Shown: positions 40,991-50,340, numbered from the stretch's first letter. The stretch: DNA of 64,000 nt from Streptomyces cellostaticus (GCF_023630175.1 NZ_JALLIN010000030.1:1-64000), one strand, 5' to 3'. Numbers and translations: made by a program. The notes: generated by a model not told the origin, from the letters alone.

Positions 40991-41713
40991 ATGAGAACCG
41001 TAGGCGTGCCCGCGAACTGGCCGGCGACCGAGGAGGAGGCCCGCGCCGTACAGGACGCACTGCGCGGGCGGGTGGTCCTCGACGAGCCGGGGCCGCCGCC
41101 CGGGTCGGGGCGGGTGACGGGCGTGGACGTCGCGTACGACGACGAACGCGACCTCGTCGCCGCGGCGGCCGTCGTCCTGGACGCGGCCACCCTGGAGGTC
41201 GTCGCCGAGGCCACGGCGGTCGGCCGGATCTCCTTCCCCTACGTACCCGGGCTGCTGGCCTTCCGCGAGATCCCGACCGTGCGGGCGGCCCTGGACGCCC
41301 TGCCCTGCCCGCCCGGCCTGGTGGTCTGCGACGGCTACGGCCTCGCCCACCCGCGCCGCTTCGGCCTCGCCAGCCACCTCGGCGTCCTCACCGGCCTGCC
41401 GACGATCGGCGTCGCCAAAAGCCCCTTCGCCTTCACCCACGCCGAGCCCGCCCTCCTCCGCGGCGGCTCCGCCCCGCTCCTCGCCGGACCCGAGGAGGTG
41501 GGCCGGGCGCTGCGGACCCGGTCCCACGTCAAACCGGTCTTCGTCTCCGTGGGGCATCGCACCACGCTGGACAACGCCCTGGCGCACACCCTGGCACTGA
41601 CCCCCCGGTACCGCCTGCCGGAGTCGACCCGCCGGGCGGATTCGCTGTGCAGACGGGCGCTGAAGCAGGCGGTCGCGGGGGAGGGGGGCGTCGGCCCGTC
41701 GAGCGGGTCGTGA
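40991..41713 (+). CDS. nfi: Endonuclease V (deoxyinosine 3'-endonuclease)
   Basis: 240 residues. Nicks DNA one base 3' of deoxyinosine and other damage. Motifs: VTGVDVAYDDERDLVAAAAV (catalytic aspartate near residue 46), FPYVPGLLAFREIP (about 90-103), LVVCDGYGLAHPRRFGLASH (second acidic site), LPTIGVAKSPF, and HVKPVFVSVGHRTTLDNAL. Length is normal. Isolated between YciI and the saccharopine-dehydrogenase-like gene; independent transcription from a near-leaderless promoter is likely. Confidence 0.95.
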   Translation: MRTVGVPANWPATEEEARAVQDALRGRVVLDEPGPPPGSGRVTGVDVAYDDERDLVAAAAVVLDAATLEVVAEATAVGRISFPYVPGLLAFREIPTVRAALDALPCPPGLVVCDGYGLAHPRRFGLASHLGVLTGLPTIGVAKSPFAFTHAEPALLRGGSAPLLAGPEEVGRALRTRSHVKPVFVSVGHRTTLDNALAHTLALTPRYRLPESTRRADSLCRRALKQAVAGEGGVGPSSGS

Positions 41714-41817
41714 ACGCCGCCCGCGAGGACGCCGCCCCCGGGCTCGTGGTGCCCGCCGGGCTCGGCCGGATCTCCGGGTGGTCCGCACCTCGGCGCGAAT
41801 GACCCCTCCAGCGCCGG

Positions 41818-42996
41818 TCAGCGGCCGGCCGCCACACGGAAGCGGATGCCGGCCCCGCGCAGCCGCCCGGTGAGCGCGTCACCCATCGCCACCGCGGTGG
41901 TGACCTGCCCGGCCGTCGGCGGGAGATCGTCGAAGGCCAGGCAGAGCGCCGACTCGGCGAACATCTTCGCCGTCTCCCCGTAGCCCGGATCGCCGCCCGA
42001 GACCTCGGTGTACACGCGCCGCCCGCCGCCCTCGCCGACGAAGCGGACCCGGAACCAGCTCCGCGCCCGCTTCTCGGCGCTCGGTCCGTCCCCGGGCCTG
42101 AGCCGGTCCGAGAGCCAGTGCCGGACGGGCGGCACCTGGGCGGCCGCGGCGATCGCGCCCACGGCGGCGGCTCCGCCCGCGGCCACCGGCAGGCGCCGGA
42201 CGGCCGCGTAGTGGCGGTAGCGGAAGTCGGGACCGTACCGCTCCAGCGCCTTCGCCGAGCGGCGCACGATCTGCGGGTCGATGGTCGGCAGCGGCAGTGC
42301 CCAGGCGCCCACCTCCCGGGCGAACCGGGGCGTCCCCGCAGGCGCCGACACCCGGCGCCCCAGCAGCCGCGGCTCGTGCCGCCGCCGCTCCCGGGCCGCG
42401 GCCGCCATCTGCCGGCCGCGCGCGAACTGGTTCAGCGCCGAGGCCAGCGTGCCGCCGGAGAAGGCGGCGTCAGCCGTCACGAACCCGTCCACGGTCAGCG
42501 GCACGCCCTCCGGGAGCTGCCGGACCGTGAAGTGCACGCCCAGGTCGTGCGGTACGGAGTCGAAACCGCAGGCGTGCACCAGACGGGCGCCGGTCTCCCG
42601 CGCGCGTGCGTCGTGCCGGACGTACATCAGGTCGACGAACTCGGGCTCGCCGGTGAGGTCCAGGTAGTCGGTCCCGGCGTCCGCGCAGGCGGCCACCAGG
42701 TCCTCGCCGTACTCCAGGTACGGGCCCACGGTCGTGGCCACCACGCGCGCGTGCTCGGCGAGAGCGCGCAGGGTGGCCGGATCCCGTACGTCCGCGCGGA
42801 GCGTCCCGACGCCGGAACCGCCGGGCAGCCGCGCCCGCAGCCGCTCCAGGGCGAGTTCGTCGCGGCCCGCGACCGCCCAGCGCAGATCCTCGGGCGCGTG
42901 TGCCGCCAGGTACTCCGCGGTGAGCGTGCCGACGAAGCCGGTGGCCCCGAAGAGCACCAGGTCGTAGGGACGATCCGTCCTCTTTAGCCTGCTCAT
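41818..42996 (-). CDS. Saccharopine dehydrogenase-like (trans-acting enoyl reductase family) protein
   Basis: 392 residues. N-terminal NAD(P)-binding fold DLVLFGATGFVGTLTAEYLA (residues 12-31) and VVATTVGPYLEYGEDLVAAC, YLDLTGEPEFVDLM, VHACGFDSVPHDLGVHFTVR. This is the Sc-dh/LYS9-like family that includes mycobacterial trans-acting enoyl reductase, often misnamed saccharopine dehydrogenase; the true substrate is unknown and a lipid or polyketide double bond is one possibility. A hydrophobic Ala/Pro segment near 270-290 may associate with membrane. Divergent from a lipid-CoA operon, which strengthens a fatty-acid role. Confidence 0.87.
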   Translation of the reverse strand: MSRLKRTDRPYDLVLFGATGFVGTLTAEYLAAHAPEDLRWAVAGRDELALERLRARLPGGSGVGTLRADVRDPATLRALAEHARVVATTVGPYLEYGEDLVAACADAGTDYLDLTGEPEFVDLMYVRHDARARETGARLVHACGFDSVPHDLGVHFTVRQLPEGVPLTVDGFVTADAAFSGGTLASALNQFARGRQMAAAARERRRHEPRLLGRRVSAPAGTPRFAREVGAWALPLPTIDPQIVRRSAKALERYGPDFRYRHYAAVRRLPVAAGGAAAVGAIAAAAQVPPVRHWLSDRLRPGDGPSAEKRARSWFRVRFVGEGGGRRVYTEVSGGDPGYGETAKMFAESALCLAFDDLPPTAGQVTTAVAMGDALTGRLRGAGIRFRVAAGR

Positions 42997-43100
42997 GTCA
43001 CCCCTTGCCTCCGCAGCCCGCGCCGCTGTCGGTGGCTGAGGCTAGCGTGAGTGGTGGCGGGCCGGAGGGCCGCCCCGGGAACGACGGTGCCGGGCACTTG

Positions 43101-43146
43101 GCTAAGCGCTTGCTCGTTCAGGTCTTGTGCCGAGTGGAACGTGTTC
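43101..43146. promoter_or_regulatory. Two operator-like palindromes before the CaiB-FadA-FadB genes
   Basis: GCTAAGCGCTTGCT (43101-43114) contains the perfect AAGCGCTT palindrome, the core seen in many TetR operators of actinobacterial fatty-acid genes. GAACGTGTTC (43137-43146; within GTGGAACGTGTTCTTAG) resembles the KstR/FadR-type T-N2-AAC-N2-GTT pattern. Both lie between the divergent saccharopine-dehydrogenase-like and CaiB genes. Confidence 0.55.
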
Positions 43147-43201
43147 TTAGCATCCTCGGTGTTACATCGGTTGTGTCACATGGACTTGGGGGCAGGACGG
43201 C

Positions 43202-44353
43202 ATGACGACGGCAGCGACGCCGGGCCACGGTCCGCTCCGCGGTGTGCGTGTGGTCGAACTGGCCGGCATCGGGCCGGGCCCGTTCGCCGCCATGCTCCTC
43301 GCCGACCTGGGCGCCGACGTGGTGCGGGTGGACCGCCCGGGCGGCCCGGGTCTCGGGATCGACCCCGCGCACGACGTGACCAACCGCAACAAGCGCTCGG
43401 TCGTCGTCGACCTCAAGGCACCGGACGGCGCCGCGCGCGTGCTCGACCTCGCCGAACGCGCCGACATCCTCGTCGAGGGCTACCGCCCCGGCGTCGCCGA
43501 ACGGCTCGGCGTCGGCCCCGCCGCCTGCCATGCCCGCAACCCCCGGCTGGTCTACGGCCGGATGACCGGCTGGGGCCAGGACGGCCCCCTCGCCGACCGC
43601 GCCGGCCACGACGTGACGTACATCGCGCTCACCGGCACCCTCGGCATGATCGGCCGCCCCGGCGAGCCCCCGGCCGTCCCCGCCAACCTGCTCGGCGACT
43701 ACGCGGGCGGCTCCCTCTACCTGGTCGTCGGAGTCCTGGCGGCCCTGCACCACGCGCGCGCCACCGGCACCGGCCAGGTCGTGGACGCGGCCATCGTGGA
43801 CGGCACCGCGCACCTGTCGACGATGATCCACGGCATGCTGTCCGCCGGCGGCTGGCAGGACCGGCGCGGCGTCAACCTCCTGGACGGCGGCTGTCCGTAC
43901 TACGGCACCTACGAGACCGCCGACGGCGGCCACATGGCGGTGGGCGCCCTGGAGGCGCGGTTCTGCGCGGAGTTCCTGCACCTGCTCGGCCTGGACCACC
44001 TGGCCGGGGCCCGGGACGACTGGGCCCGCTGGGGCGAGCTGCGCGAACAGGTCGCCGCCCGTTTCAGAACCCGCACCCGGGACGAGTGGACGGCCCTCTT
44101 CGAGGGCTCGGACGCGTGCGTGGCCCCGGTGCTGTCCCTGCGCGAGGCCCCGCACCACCCGCACCTGGCCGCCCGCGGCACCTTCACCGACCACGGCGGC
44201 ATCACCCAGCCGGCCCCCGCCCCCCGCTTCTCCGCGACCCCCACCGGCGTCCGCACCGGCCCCGCCCGGCCCGGTGCCGACAGCGGGACGGTGGCGCGGG
44301 ACTGGGGCATACCCGACCTCGTGAGCGACGACCTCGTCCCGGACGCCGGCTGA
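43202..44353 (+). CDS. CaiB/BaiF-family CoA transferase (alpha-methylacyl-CoA racemase-like)
   Basis: 383 residues. Family III CoA-transferase or alpha-methylacyl-CoA racemase: LRGVRVVELAGIGPGPFAAM at the N-terminus, the conserved aspartate region LVYGRMTGWGQDGPLADRAG, HDVTYIALTGTLGMIGRP and NLLGDYAGGSLYLVVGVLAA, GTGQVVDAAIVDGTAHLSTM and a C-terminal SLREAPHHPHL. First gene of a three-gene lipid-degradation cluster with thiolase (79 bp later) and FadB. Typical role: epimerising 2-methyl branched acyl-CoAs before beta-oxidation, relevant to the branched lipids of Streptomyces. Preceded by two operator candidates. Confidence 0.92.
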   Translation: MTTAATPGHGPLRGVRVVELAGIGPGPFAAMLLADLGADVVRVDRPGGPGLGIDPAHDVTNRNKRSVVVDLKAPDGAARVLDLAERADILVEGYRPGVAERLGVGPAACHARNPRLVYGRMTGWGQDGPLADRAGHDVTYIALTGTLGMIGRPGEPPAVPANLLGDYAGGSLYLVVGVLAALHHARATGTGQVVDAAIVDGTAHLSTMIHGMLSAGGWQDRRGVNLLDGGCPYYGTYETADGGHMAVGALEARFCAEFLHLLGLDHLAGARDDWARWGELREQVAARFRTRTRDEWTALFEGSDACVAPVLSLREAPHHPHLAARGTFTDHGGITQPAPAPRFSATPTGVRTGPARPGADSGTVARDWGIPDLVSDDLVPDAG

Positions 44354-44431
44354 CCCCGGCCACCGGGCCCCGACGCCCCCCGCCCTCGGCGACCGAGTCC
44401 CGCTCGGCCCACCCTCCCGAAAGGCACATCA

Positions 44432-45646
44432 GTGAGCACCGAAGCGTACGTGTACGACGCGATCCGCACCCCGCGCGGCCGCGGCAAGGCGAACGGCGCC
44501 CTGCACGGCACGAAGCCCATCGACCTGGTCGTCGGTCTCATCCACGAGATCCGTGACCGCTTCCCGGACCTCGACCCGGCCGCGATCGACGACATCGTGC
44601 TCGGCGTCGTCGGACCCGTGGGCGACCAGGGTTCCGACATCGCCCGGATCGCCGCGATCGCCGCAGGGCTGCCGGACACCGTCGCGGGCCTCCAGGAGAA
44701 CCGCTTCTGCGCGTCCGGCCTGGAGGCTGTCAACCTGGCCGCGGCCAAGATCCGCTCGGGCTGGGAGGACATGGTCCTGGCGGGCGGCGTGGAGTCCATG
44801 TCGCGCGTGCCGATGGCCTCGGACGGCGGCGCCTGGTTCAACGACCCGATGACCAACCTGTCCGTCAACTTCGTGCCGCAGGGCATCGGCGCCGACCTCA
44901 TCGCCACCATCGAGGGCTTCTCCCGCCGGGACGTCGACGAGTACGCCGCCCTCTCCCAGGAGCGCGCCGCCACCGCCTGGAAGGAGGGCCGCTTCGACCG
45001 CTCCGTCGTCCCCGTCAGGGACCGCAGCGGCCTGGTCGTCCTCGACCACGACGAGCACATGCGCCCCGGCACCACCGCCGACTCGCTCGCCGGGCTCAAG
45101 CCGTCGTTCGCGGACATCGGCGAGCTGGGCGGCTTCGACGCGGTCGCCCTGCAGAAGTACCACTGGGTGGAGCGGATCGATCACGTCCACCACGCCGGCA
45201 ACTCCTCCGGCATCGTCGACGGTGCCTCCCTCGTCGCGATCGGCTCCAAGGAGACCGGCGAGCGGTACGGCCTGACCCCCCGCGCCCGGATCGTCTCCGC
45301 CGCCGTCTCGGGCTCCGAGCCGACCATCATGCTCACCGGCCCCGCCCCGGCGGCCCGCAAGGCGCTCGCCAGGGCCGGGCTGACCATCGACGACATCGAC
45401 CTGGTCGAGATCAACGAGGCGTTCGCGGCGGTCGTGCTGCGCTTCGTGAAGGACATGGGCCTGTCCCTGGACAAGGTCAACGTCAACGGCGGAGCCATCG
45501 CCCTCGGCCACCCGCTCGGCGCGACCGGCGCCATCATCCTCGGCTCGCTCATCGACGAGCTGGAGCGCCAGGACAAGCGCTACGGCCTGGCCACCCTGTG
45601 CGTGGGCGGTGGCATGGGCATCGCCACCATCGTCGAGCGCGTCTGA
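44432..45646 (+). CDS. fadA: Acetyl-CoA acetyltransferase / 3-ketoacyl-CoA thiolase
   Basis: 404 residues. Thiolytic cleavage of 3-ketoacyl-CoA (or the reverse condensation). Nucleophile Cys in LQENRFCASGLEAVNLA (near 93), VDLVEINEAFAAVVLRFVKD with the catalytic-site Asn/Glu, GGAIALGHPLGATGAI (His) and the C-terminal LCVGGGMGIATIV (second Cys). GTG start with GAAAGG upstream. Followed after 41 bp by the FadB-like multifunctional enzyme, so the pair forms a bacterial trifunctional beta-oxidation unit. Chain-length preference cannot be read. Confidence 0.95.
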   Translation: MSTEAYVYDAIRTPRGRGKANGALHGTKPIDLVVGLIHEIRDRFPDLDPAAIDDIVLGVVGPVGDQGSDIARIAAIAAGLPDTVAGLQENRFCASGLEAVNLAAAKIRSGWEDMVLAGGVESMSRVPMASDGGAWFNDPMTNLSVNFVPQGIGADLIATIEGFSRRDVDEYAALSQERAATAWKEGRFDRSVVPVRDRSGLVVLDHDEHMRPGTTADSLAGLKPSFADIGELGGFDAVALQKYHWVERIDHVHHAGNSSGIVDGASLVAIGSKETGERYGLTPRARIVSAAVSGSEPTIMLTGPAPAARKALARAGLTIDDIDLVEINEAFAAVVLRFVKDMGLSLDKVNVNGGAIALGHPLGATGAIILGSLIDELERQDKRYGLATLCVGGGMGIATIVERV

Positions 45647-45687
45647 ACTCCCCGCGGAACCACGAGACCTCAACGGAGACGACTGTC

Positions 45688-47868
45688 ATGACCGAGAGCA
45701 CCACCATCCGCTGGGAGCAGGACGACACCGGTGTCGTCACCCTCGTCCTCGACGATCCCGACCAGTCCGCGAACACCATGAACCAGGCGTTCCGCGCCTC
45801 CCTGGCCGCGGTCACCGACCGGCTGGAGGCCGAGAAGGACTCCATCCGCGGCGTCATCCTCACCTCCGCCAAGAAGACGTTCTTCGCCGGCGGCGACCTG
45901 CGCGACCTGATCCGGGTCACCCCGGAGACCGCCCAGGAGCTCTTCGAGGGCGGGCTCGCCATCAAGCGGAACCTGCGCCGTATCGAGACCCTCGGCAAGC
46001 CCGTGGTCGCCGCCATCAACGGCGCGGCCCTCGGCGGCGGCTACGAACTCGCCCTCGCCTGCCACCACCGTGTCGCCCTCGACACCTCCGGCACCAGGAT
46101 CGGCTGCCCCGAGGTCACCCTCGGCCTGCTCCCCGGCGGAGGCGGCGTCGTGCGCACCGTCCGGCTGCTGGGCATCGCCGACGCCCTGCTCAAGGTGCTC
46201 CTCCAGGGGCAGCAGTACAACGCGCGCCGCGCCCAGGAGAACGGCCTGGTCCACGAGGTCGCCGCCACCCCCGAGGAACTGCTCGCCAAGGCCCGCGCCT
46301 TCATCGACGCCAATCCCGCGGCGCAGCAGCCCTGGGACCGGCCCGGCTACCGGATCCCCGGCGGCACGCCCGCCAACCCGAAGTTCGCCGCCAACCTGCC
46401 CGCCTTCCCGGCGAACCTGCGCAAGCAGACGAACGGCGCCCCCTACCCGGCCCCGCGCGCCATCCTGGCCGCGGCCGTCGAGGGTTCCCAGGTCGACTTC
46501 GAGACCGCCCAGGTCATCGAGGCCCGCTACTTCGTGGAGCTGGCCGCCGGACAGACCTCGAAGAACATGATCCAGGCCTTCTTCTTCGACCTCCAGGCCG
46601 TGAACTCGGGCGCCAACCGCCCGAAGGGCGTCGAGCCCCGCACGGTCCGCAGGGTCGCCGTGCTCGGCGCCGGGATGATGGGCGCCGGGATCGCCTACTC
46701 CTGTGCCCGGGCGGGCATCGAGGTCGTCCTGAAGGACGTTTCGCCGGAGGCCGCCCTCAAGGGCAAGGGCTACTCCGAGAAGCTGTGCGCCAAGGCCGTC
46801 GCCAGGGGCCGCACCAGCCAGGAGAAGGCCGACGCGCTGCTCGCCCGGATCACGCCCACCGCCGAGGCGGCCGACCTCGCGGGCTGCGACGCGGTCATCG
46901 AGGCCGTCTTCGAGGACACCTCGCTCAAGCACAAGGTCTTCCAGGAGATCGAGTCCGTCGTCGCGCCCGACGCGCTGCTGTGCTCGAACACCTCCACCCT
47001 GCCCATCACCGCGCTGGCCGAGGGCGTGCAGCGCCAGGGCGACTTCATCGGACTGCACTTCTTCTCGCCCGTCGACAAGATGCCGCTGGTCGAGATCATC
47101 AAGGGGGAGCGCACCGGCGACGAGGCCCTGGCCCGGGCCTTCGACCTGGTCCGGCAGATCAACAAGACGCCGATCGTCGTCAACGACTCGCGCGGCTTCT
47201 TCACCTCCCGCGTGATCGGCCACTTCATCAACGAGGGTGTGGCGATGGTCGGCGAGGGCGTCGAGCCCGCCTCCGTGGAGCAGGCCGCCGCCCAGGCCGG
47301 CTACCCGGCCAAGGTGCTCTCCCTCATGGACGAGCTGACCCTCACCCTCCCGCGCAAGATCCGGAACGAGTCGAGGCGGGCGGTCGAGGAGGCGGGCGGC
47401 ACCTGGAGCGCGCACCCGGCGGAGGCGGTCATCGACCGACTGGTCGACGAGTTCGGCCGCACCGGGCGCAGCGGCGGCGCCGGCTTCTACGACTACACGG
47501 AGGACGGCGGGCGGGCCGGCCTCTGGCCGGGCCTGCGCGAGCACTTCACGCAGGCCGGGCACGAGATCCCGTTCCGGGACATGCAGGAGCGGATGCTCTT
47601 CGCCGAGGCGCTCGACACCGTGCGGCTCCTGGAGGAGGGCGTGCTGACCTCGGTCGCCGACGCCAACATCGGCTCCATCCTCGGCATCGGCTTCCCGGGC
47701 TGGACCGGCGGCGTGCTGCAGTACATCAACGGCTACGAGGGCGGCCTGCCCGGATTCGTCGCACGCGCGCGTGAGCTCGCCGAGCGCTACGGCGAGCGGT
47801 TCACCCCGCCCGCGCTGCTGGTGGCCAAGGCGGAGAAGGGGGAGCGGTTCGGCGACTCCCGCTCATGA
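45688..47868 (+). CDS. fadB: Multifunctional beta-oxidation enzyme (enoyl-CoA hydratase / 3-hydroxyacyl-CoA dehydrogenase)
   Basis: 726 residues. The N-terminal crotonase domain (about 1-260) shows KTFFAGGDLRDLIRV, AAINGAALGGGYELALACHH and CPEVTLGLLPGGGGVVRTVR with both catalytic glutamates; a helical linker follows; the NAD-binding 3-hydroxyacyl-CoA dehydrogenase domain (from about 325) begins VAVLGAGMMGAGIAYSCA and has SNTSTLPITALAEG and IGLHFFSPVDKMPLVEII with the catalytic histidine; the C-terminal dehydrogenase domain includes VVNDSRGFFTSRVIGHFINE. GGAGA ribosome site before the ATG. Its tail overlaps the convergent MerR gene by six bases. Confidence 0.95.
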   Translation: MTESTTIRWEQDDTGVVTLVLDDPDQSANTMNQAFRASLAAVTDRLEAEKDSIRGVILTSAKKTFFAGGDLRDLIRVTPETAQELFEGGLAIKRNLRRIETLGKPVVAAINGAALGGGYELALACHHRVALDTSGTRIGCPEVTLGLLPGGGGVVRTVRLLGIADALLKVLLQGQQYNARRAQENGLVHEVAATPEELLAKARAFIDANPAAQQPWDRPGYRIPGGTPANPKFAANLPAFPANLRKQTNGAPYPAPRAILAAAVEGSQVDFETAQVIEARYFVELAAGQTSKNMIQAFFFDLQAVNSGANRPKGVEPRTVRRVAVLGAGMMGAGIAYSCARAGIEVVLKDVSPEAALKGKGYSEKLCAKAVARGRTSQEKADALLARITPTAEAADLAGCDAVIEAVFEDTSLKHKVFQEIESVVAPDALLCSNTSTLPITALAEGVQRQGDFIGLHFFSPVDKMPLVEIIKGERTGDEALARAFDLVRQINKTPIVVNDSRGFFTSRVIGHFINEGVAMVGEGVEPASVEQAAAQAGYPAKVLSLMDELTLTLPRKIRNESRRAVEEAGGTWSAHPAEAVIDRLVDEFGRTGRSGGAGFYDYTEDGGRAGLWPGLREHFTQAGHEIPFRDMQERMLFAEALDTVRLLEEGVLTSVADANIGSILGIGFPGWTGGVLQYINGYEGGLPGFVARARELAERYGERFTPPALLVAKAEKGERFGDSRS

Positions 47869-48573
47869 CCCGGTGAGCCACTCGCTCAGCTCTTCCCGCA
47901 GCGAGCGCTGGAACGTCGACAGCAGCGCCTGCACCACCAGCGGGTGCATGTGCGCCGACAGGGACTGCACGTCCCGCGCGTCACGCTCGGCCACCTCGCC
48001 GCGGAAGAGCTGGGCCAGCTCACGGGCCGCGGCGCGCGAGTGCTCGACGAGCACCTTGCGCGCCGCGAGGATCGCGTCCTGCGACAGCGGTACGTCCAGC
48101 AGTCGCAGGCCGAGCCGGAGCAGCCCGGTGTCGACGCGGAAGACGTCCTCGCCCTCCTGACGCACGACGTCCATCGCGGCCAGCCGCTCCATGTCCCCGG
48201 ACGCCAGCGGCCGTCCCGCCCGCCGCTCCAGTTCCCGGCGCGACACCCTCTCCGGCGCCTCCGGTGCCCAGGACGCGACCACCGCGCGGTGGATGGCCAG
48301 GTCGTGCGGGCCGAGGTCGGGCGGAAGCTGCCGCAGGTACCGCTCGATCGCCGCCAGGGTCATGCCCTGCTGCTGGAGCTCCTCGATCAGGGCCAGCCGC
48401 GCCACGTGCCCGGGGCCGTAGTGCCCCACTCGGCGCGGGCCGATCTCCGGCGGCGGGAGCAGGCCCCTGCTGCCGTAGAAGCGGACGGTGCGGACCGTGA
48501 CGCCCGTCCGCGCGGCCAGCTCGTCGATGGTGAGGGCCGGCTCGCCGTCCCCGGTCGTGGCGTCCGTCGTCAT
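47863..48573 (-). CDS. MerR-family transcriptional regulator
   Basis: 236 residues. N-terminal winged helix LTIDELAARTGVTVRTVRFY (about 14-33) with wing residues GSRGLLPPPEIGPRRVGHYG, a coiled linker (about 60-85), and a long C-terminal domain without metal-binding cysteines, so a ligand- or stress-sensing type rather than a metal sensor. Start is the ATG at 48573; the longer frame upstream would extend over the divergent promoter. Divergent from the amino-acid permease and convergent with fadB; controlling the fatty-acid genes is possible because MerR-type repressors of lipid genes exist, but not shown. Confidence 0.88.
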   Translation of the reverse strand: MTTDATTGDGEPALTIDELAARTGVTVRTVRFYGSRGLLPPPEIGPRRVGHYGPGHVARLALIEELQQQGMTLAAIERYLRQLPPDLGPHDLAIHRAVVASWAPEAPERVSRRELERRAGRPLASGDMERLAAMDVVRQEGEDVFRVDTGLLRLGLRLLDVPLSQDAILAARKVLVEHSRAAARELAQLFRGEVAERDARDVQSLSAHMHPLVVQALLSTFQRSLREELSEWLTGS

Positions 48574-48718
48574 GTGCAGCAGTATCGCTGTCCCACCAGT
48601 GGTGTGAAACATGTGTCGACCATGTGAGAAGAGCCCCGGTGTGACATGAACCATCGCATGGACGGTGATCTCCCTGGGAAGTTGCTGCTTTGGTCTGTAC
48701 CGCGACTCACCAGGGGTG

Positions 48719-48763
48719 GTGCGGGCCAGGACCCGCACGAACCCCGGACCCACGAGGTCCGGG
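48719..48763 (+). promoter_or_regulatory. Two tandem hairpins in the permease leader
   Basis: Hairpin 1: GTGCGGG (48719-48725) / CCCGCAC (48732-48738). Hairpin 2: CCCGGACC (48743-48750) / GGTCCGGG (48756-48763), five-base loop. They precede the GTG at 48787 by 24 bases and may influence translation or early termination of the permease mRNA. Confidence 0.5.
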
Positions 48764-48786
48764 CGCACCAGGAAGTGGAACCACCC

Positions 48787-50250
48787 GTGAGCAAGGAAGC
48801 CGTGGAATCGGCACAGGCCACCGTCCGCCCCCAGGCGGACCCGACCCCCGCGGACGCGGGGGACGCCGGCTACAGCAAGGACCTCAAGGCCCGCCACGTC
48901 AACATGATCGCCATCGGCGGTGCCATCGGCACGGGCCTCTTCCTGGGCGCCGGCGGCCGCCTGCACACCGCGGGCCCGGCACTCGCCCTGGCCTACCTGG
49001 TCTGCGGCGTCTTCGCCTTCTTCGTCGTACGGGCCCTCGGCGAGCTGGTGCTGTACCGGCCGTCCTCGGGGTCCTTCGTGAGCTACGCGCGCGAGTTCCT
49101 CGGTGAGAAGGGCGCCTATGTCGCCGGCTGGATGTACTTCCTGAACTGGTCGACCACGGGCATCGCCGACATCACCGCGATCGCCCTGTACACGCACTAC
49201 TGGAGCATGTTCACCGCGATCCCGCAGTGGGTGCTGGCGCTGATCGCCCTCGCGGTGGTGCTGGCGGTGAACCTGATCTCGGTGAAGATCTTCGGCGAGA
49301 TGGAGTTCTGGTTCGCGATCATCAAGGTCGCGACCCTGGTCGCCTTCATGCTCGTGGGCATCTTCCTGCTCGCCACCCAGCACGAGGTCGGCGGCGAGAA
49401 GCCCGGTCTGAGCGTCATCACCGACCACGGCGGCCTCCTGCCGCAGGGCACGATGCCGGTCGTCCTGGTCATGCAGGGCGTGATCTTCGCGTACGCCGCC
49501 CTCGAACTGGTCGGCGTCGCCGCCGGCGAGACCGCCGAGCCGGAGAAGGTCGTCCCGCGCGCGGTGAACTCGATCATGTGGCGCGTGGGCCTGTTCTACG
49601 TCGGCTCGGTCGTGCTGCTCGCCCTGCTGCTGCCCGGCTCGGTGTACTCCGCCGACCAGAGCCCGTTCGTCACCGTCCTGTCGAAGATCGGTGTCCCGGC
49701 GGCCGGCGACGTGATGAACCTGGTCGTGCTGACCGCCGCCATGTCCTCGCTCAACTCCGGCCTGTACTCCACGGGCCGCATCCTGCGCTCGATGGCCACG
49801 GCCGGTTCGGCGCCGAAGTTCACGGCGCGCATGAACCGCAGCCAGGTGCCCTACGGGGGCATCCTGCTGACCTGCGCGGTCTGCGTGCTCGGTGTCGGCC
49901 TGAACTACCTGATGCCCAGCCAGGCCTTCGAGATCGTGCTGAACGTCGCCTCCCTCGGCATCGTGAGCACCTGGGTGATCATCATGGTCTGCCACCTGGT
50001 CTTCGTCCGCCGCGCCCGCGCGGGCCTGGTGACCCGGCCGCACTTCCGGCTCAGGTTCAGCCCGGTCACCGAGATCGCCACGATCGCCTTCCTGCTGGCC
50101 TGCCTCGGCATGATGTGGAACGACCCCGACGTCGGCCGCAAGACCCTCCTGCTCATCCCCCTGATCGCCGTCCTCCTGGTCGCCGGCTGGTTCGGCGTCC
50201 GCCGCCGCGTGACCCGGGACACGGACCAGGAGCTGTCCCGGCTGACGTAG
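48787..50250 (+). CDS. Amino-acid permease, APC superfamily (AnsP/CycA-like)
   Basis: 487 residues with about twelve membrane helices. The signature first helix is HVNMIAIGGAIGTGLFLGAG (residues 39-58), followed by LVCGVFAFFVVRALGELVLY, SYAREFLGEKGAYVAGWMYF and LNWSTTGIADITAIALYTHY. It imports an amino acid by proton symport; asparagine or a D-amino acid is suggested by similarity to AnsP/CycA, not proven. Hydrophilic N-terminal tail of about 35 residues. GTG start after a hairpin-rich leader; divergent from a MerR regulator. Confidence 0.93.
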   Translation: MSKEAVESAQATVRPQADPTPADAGDAGYSKDLKARHVNMIAIGGAIGTGLFLGAGGRLHTAGPALALAYLVCGVFAFFVVRALGELVLYRPSSGSFVSYAREFLGEKGAYVAGWMYFLNWSTTGIADITAIALYTHYWSMFTAIPQWVLALIALAVVLAVNLISVKIFGEMEFWFAIIKVATLVAFMLVGIFLLATQHEVGGEKPGLSVITDHGGLLPQGTMPVVLVMQGVIFAYAALELVGVAAGETAEPEKVVPRAVNSIMWRVGLFYVGSVVLLALLLPGSVYSADQSPFVTVLSKIGVPAAGDVMNLVVLTAAMSSLNSGLYSTGRILRSMATAGSAPKFTARMNRSQVPYGGILLTCAVCVLGVGLNYLMPSQAFEIVLNVASLGIVSTWVIIMVCHLVFVRRARAGLVTRPHFRLRFSPVTEIATIAFLLACLGMMWNDPDVGRKTLLLIPLIAVLLVAGWFGVRRRVTRDTDQELSRLT

Positions 50251-50257
50251 TGGTGAG

Positions 50258-50285
50258 GAGGGGGACGGCCGCGAGCCGCCCCCTC
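50258..50285 (+). terminator. Terminator after the permease
   Basis: GAGGGGG and CGGC pair with GCCG and CCCCCTC around a CGCGA loop, with one bulged A; directly after the permease stop. Confidence 0.6.
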
Positions 50286-50340
50286 CCGGTGCCGCGGCAG
50301 CCGAGGTCCGCCCCGTCGCGAGGGCCTCGACCGCCACGGT

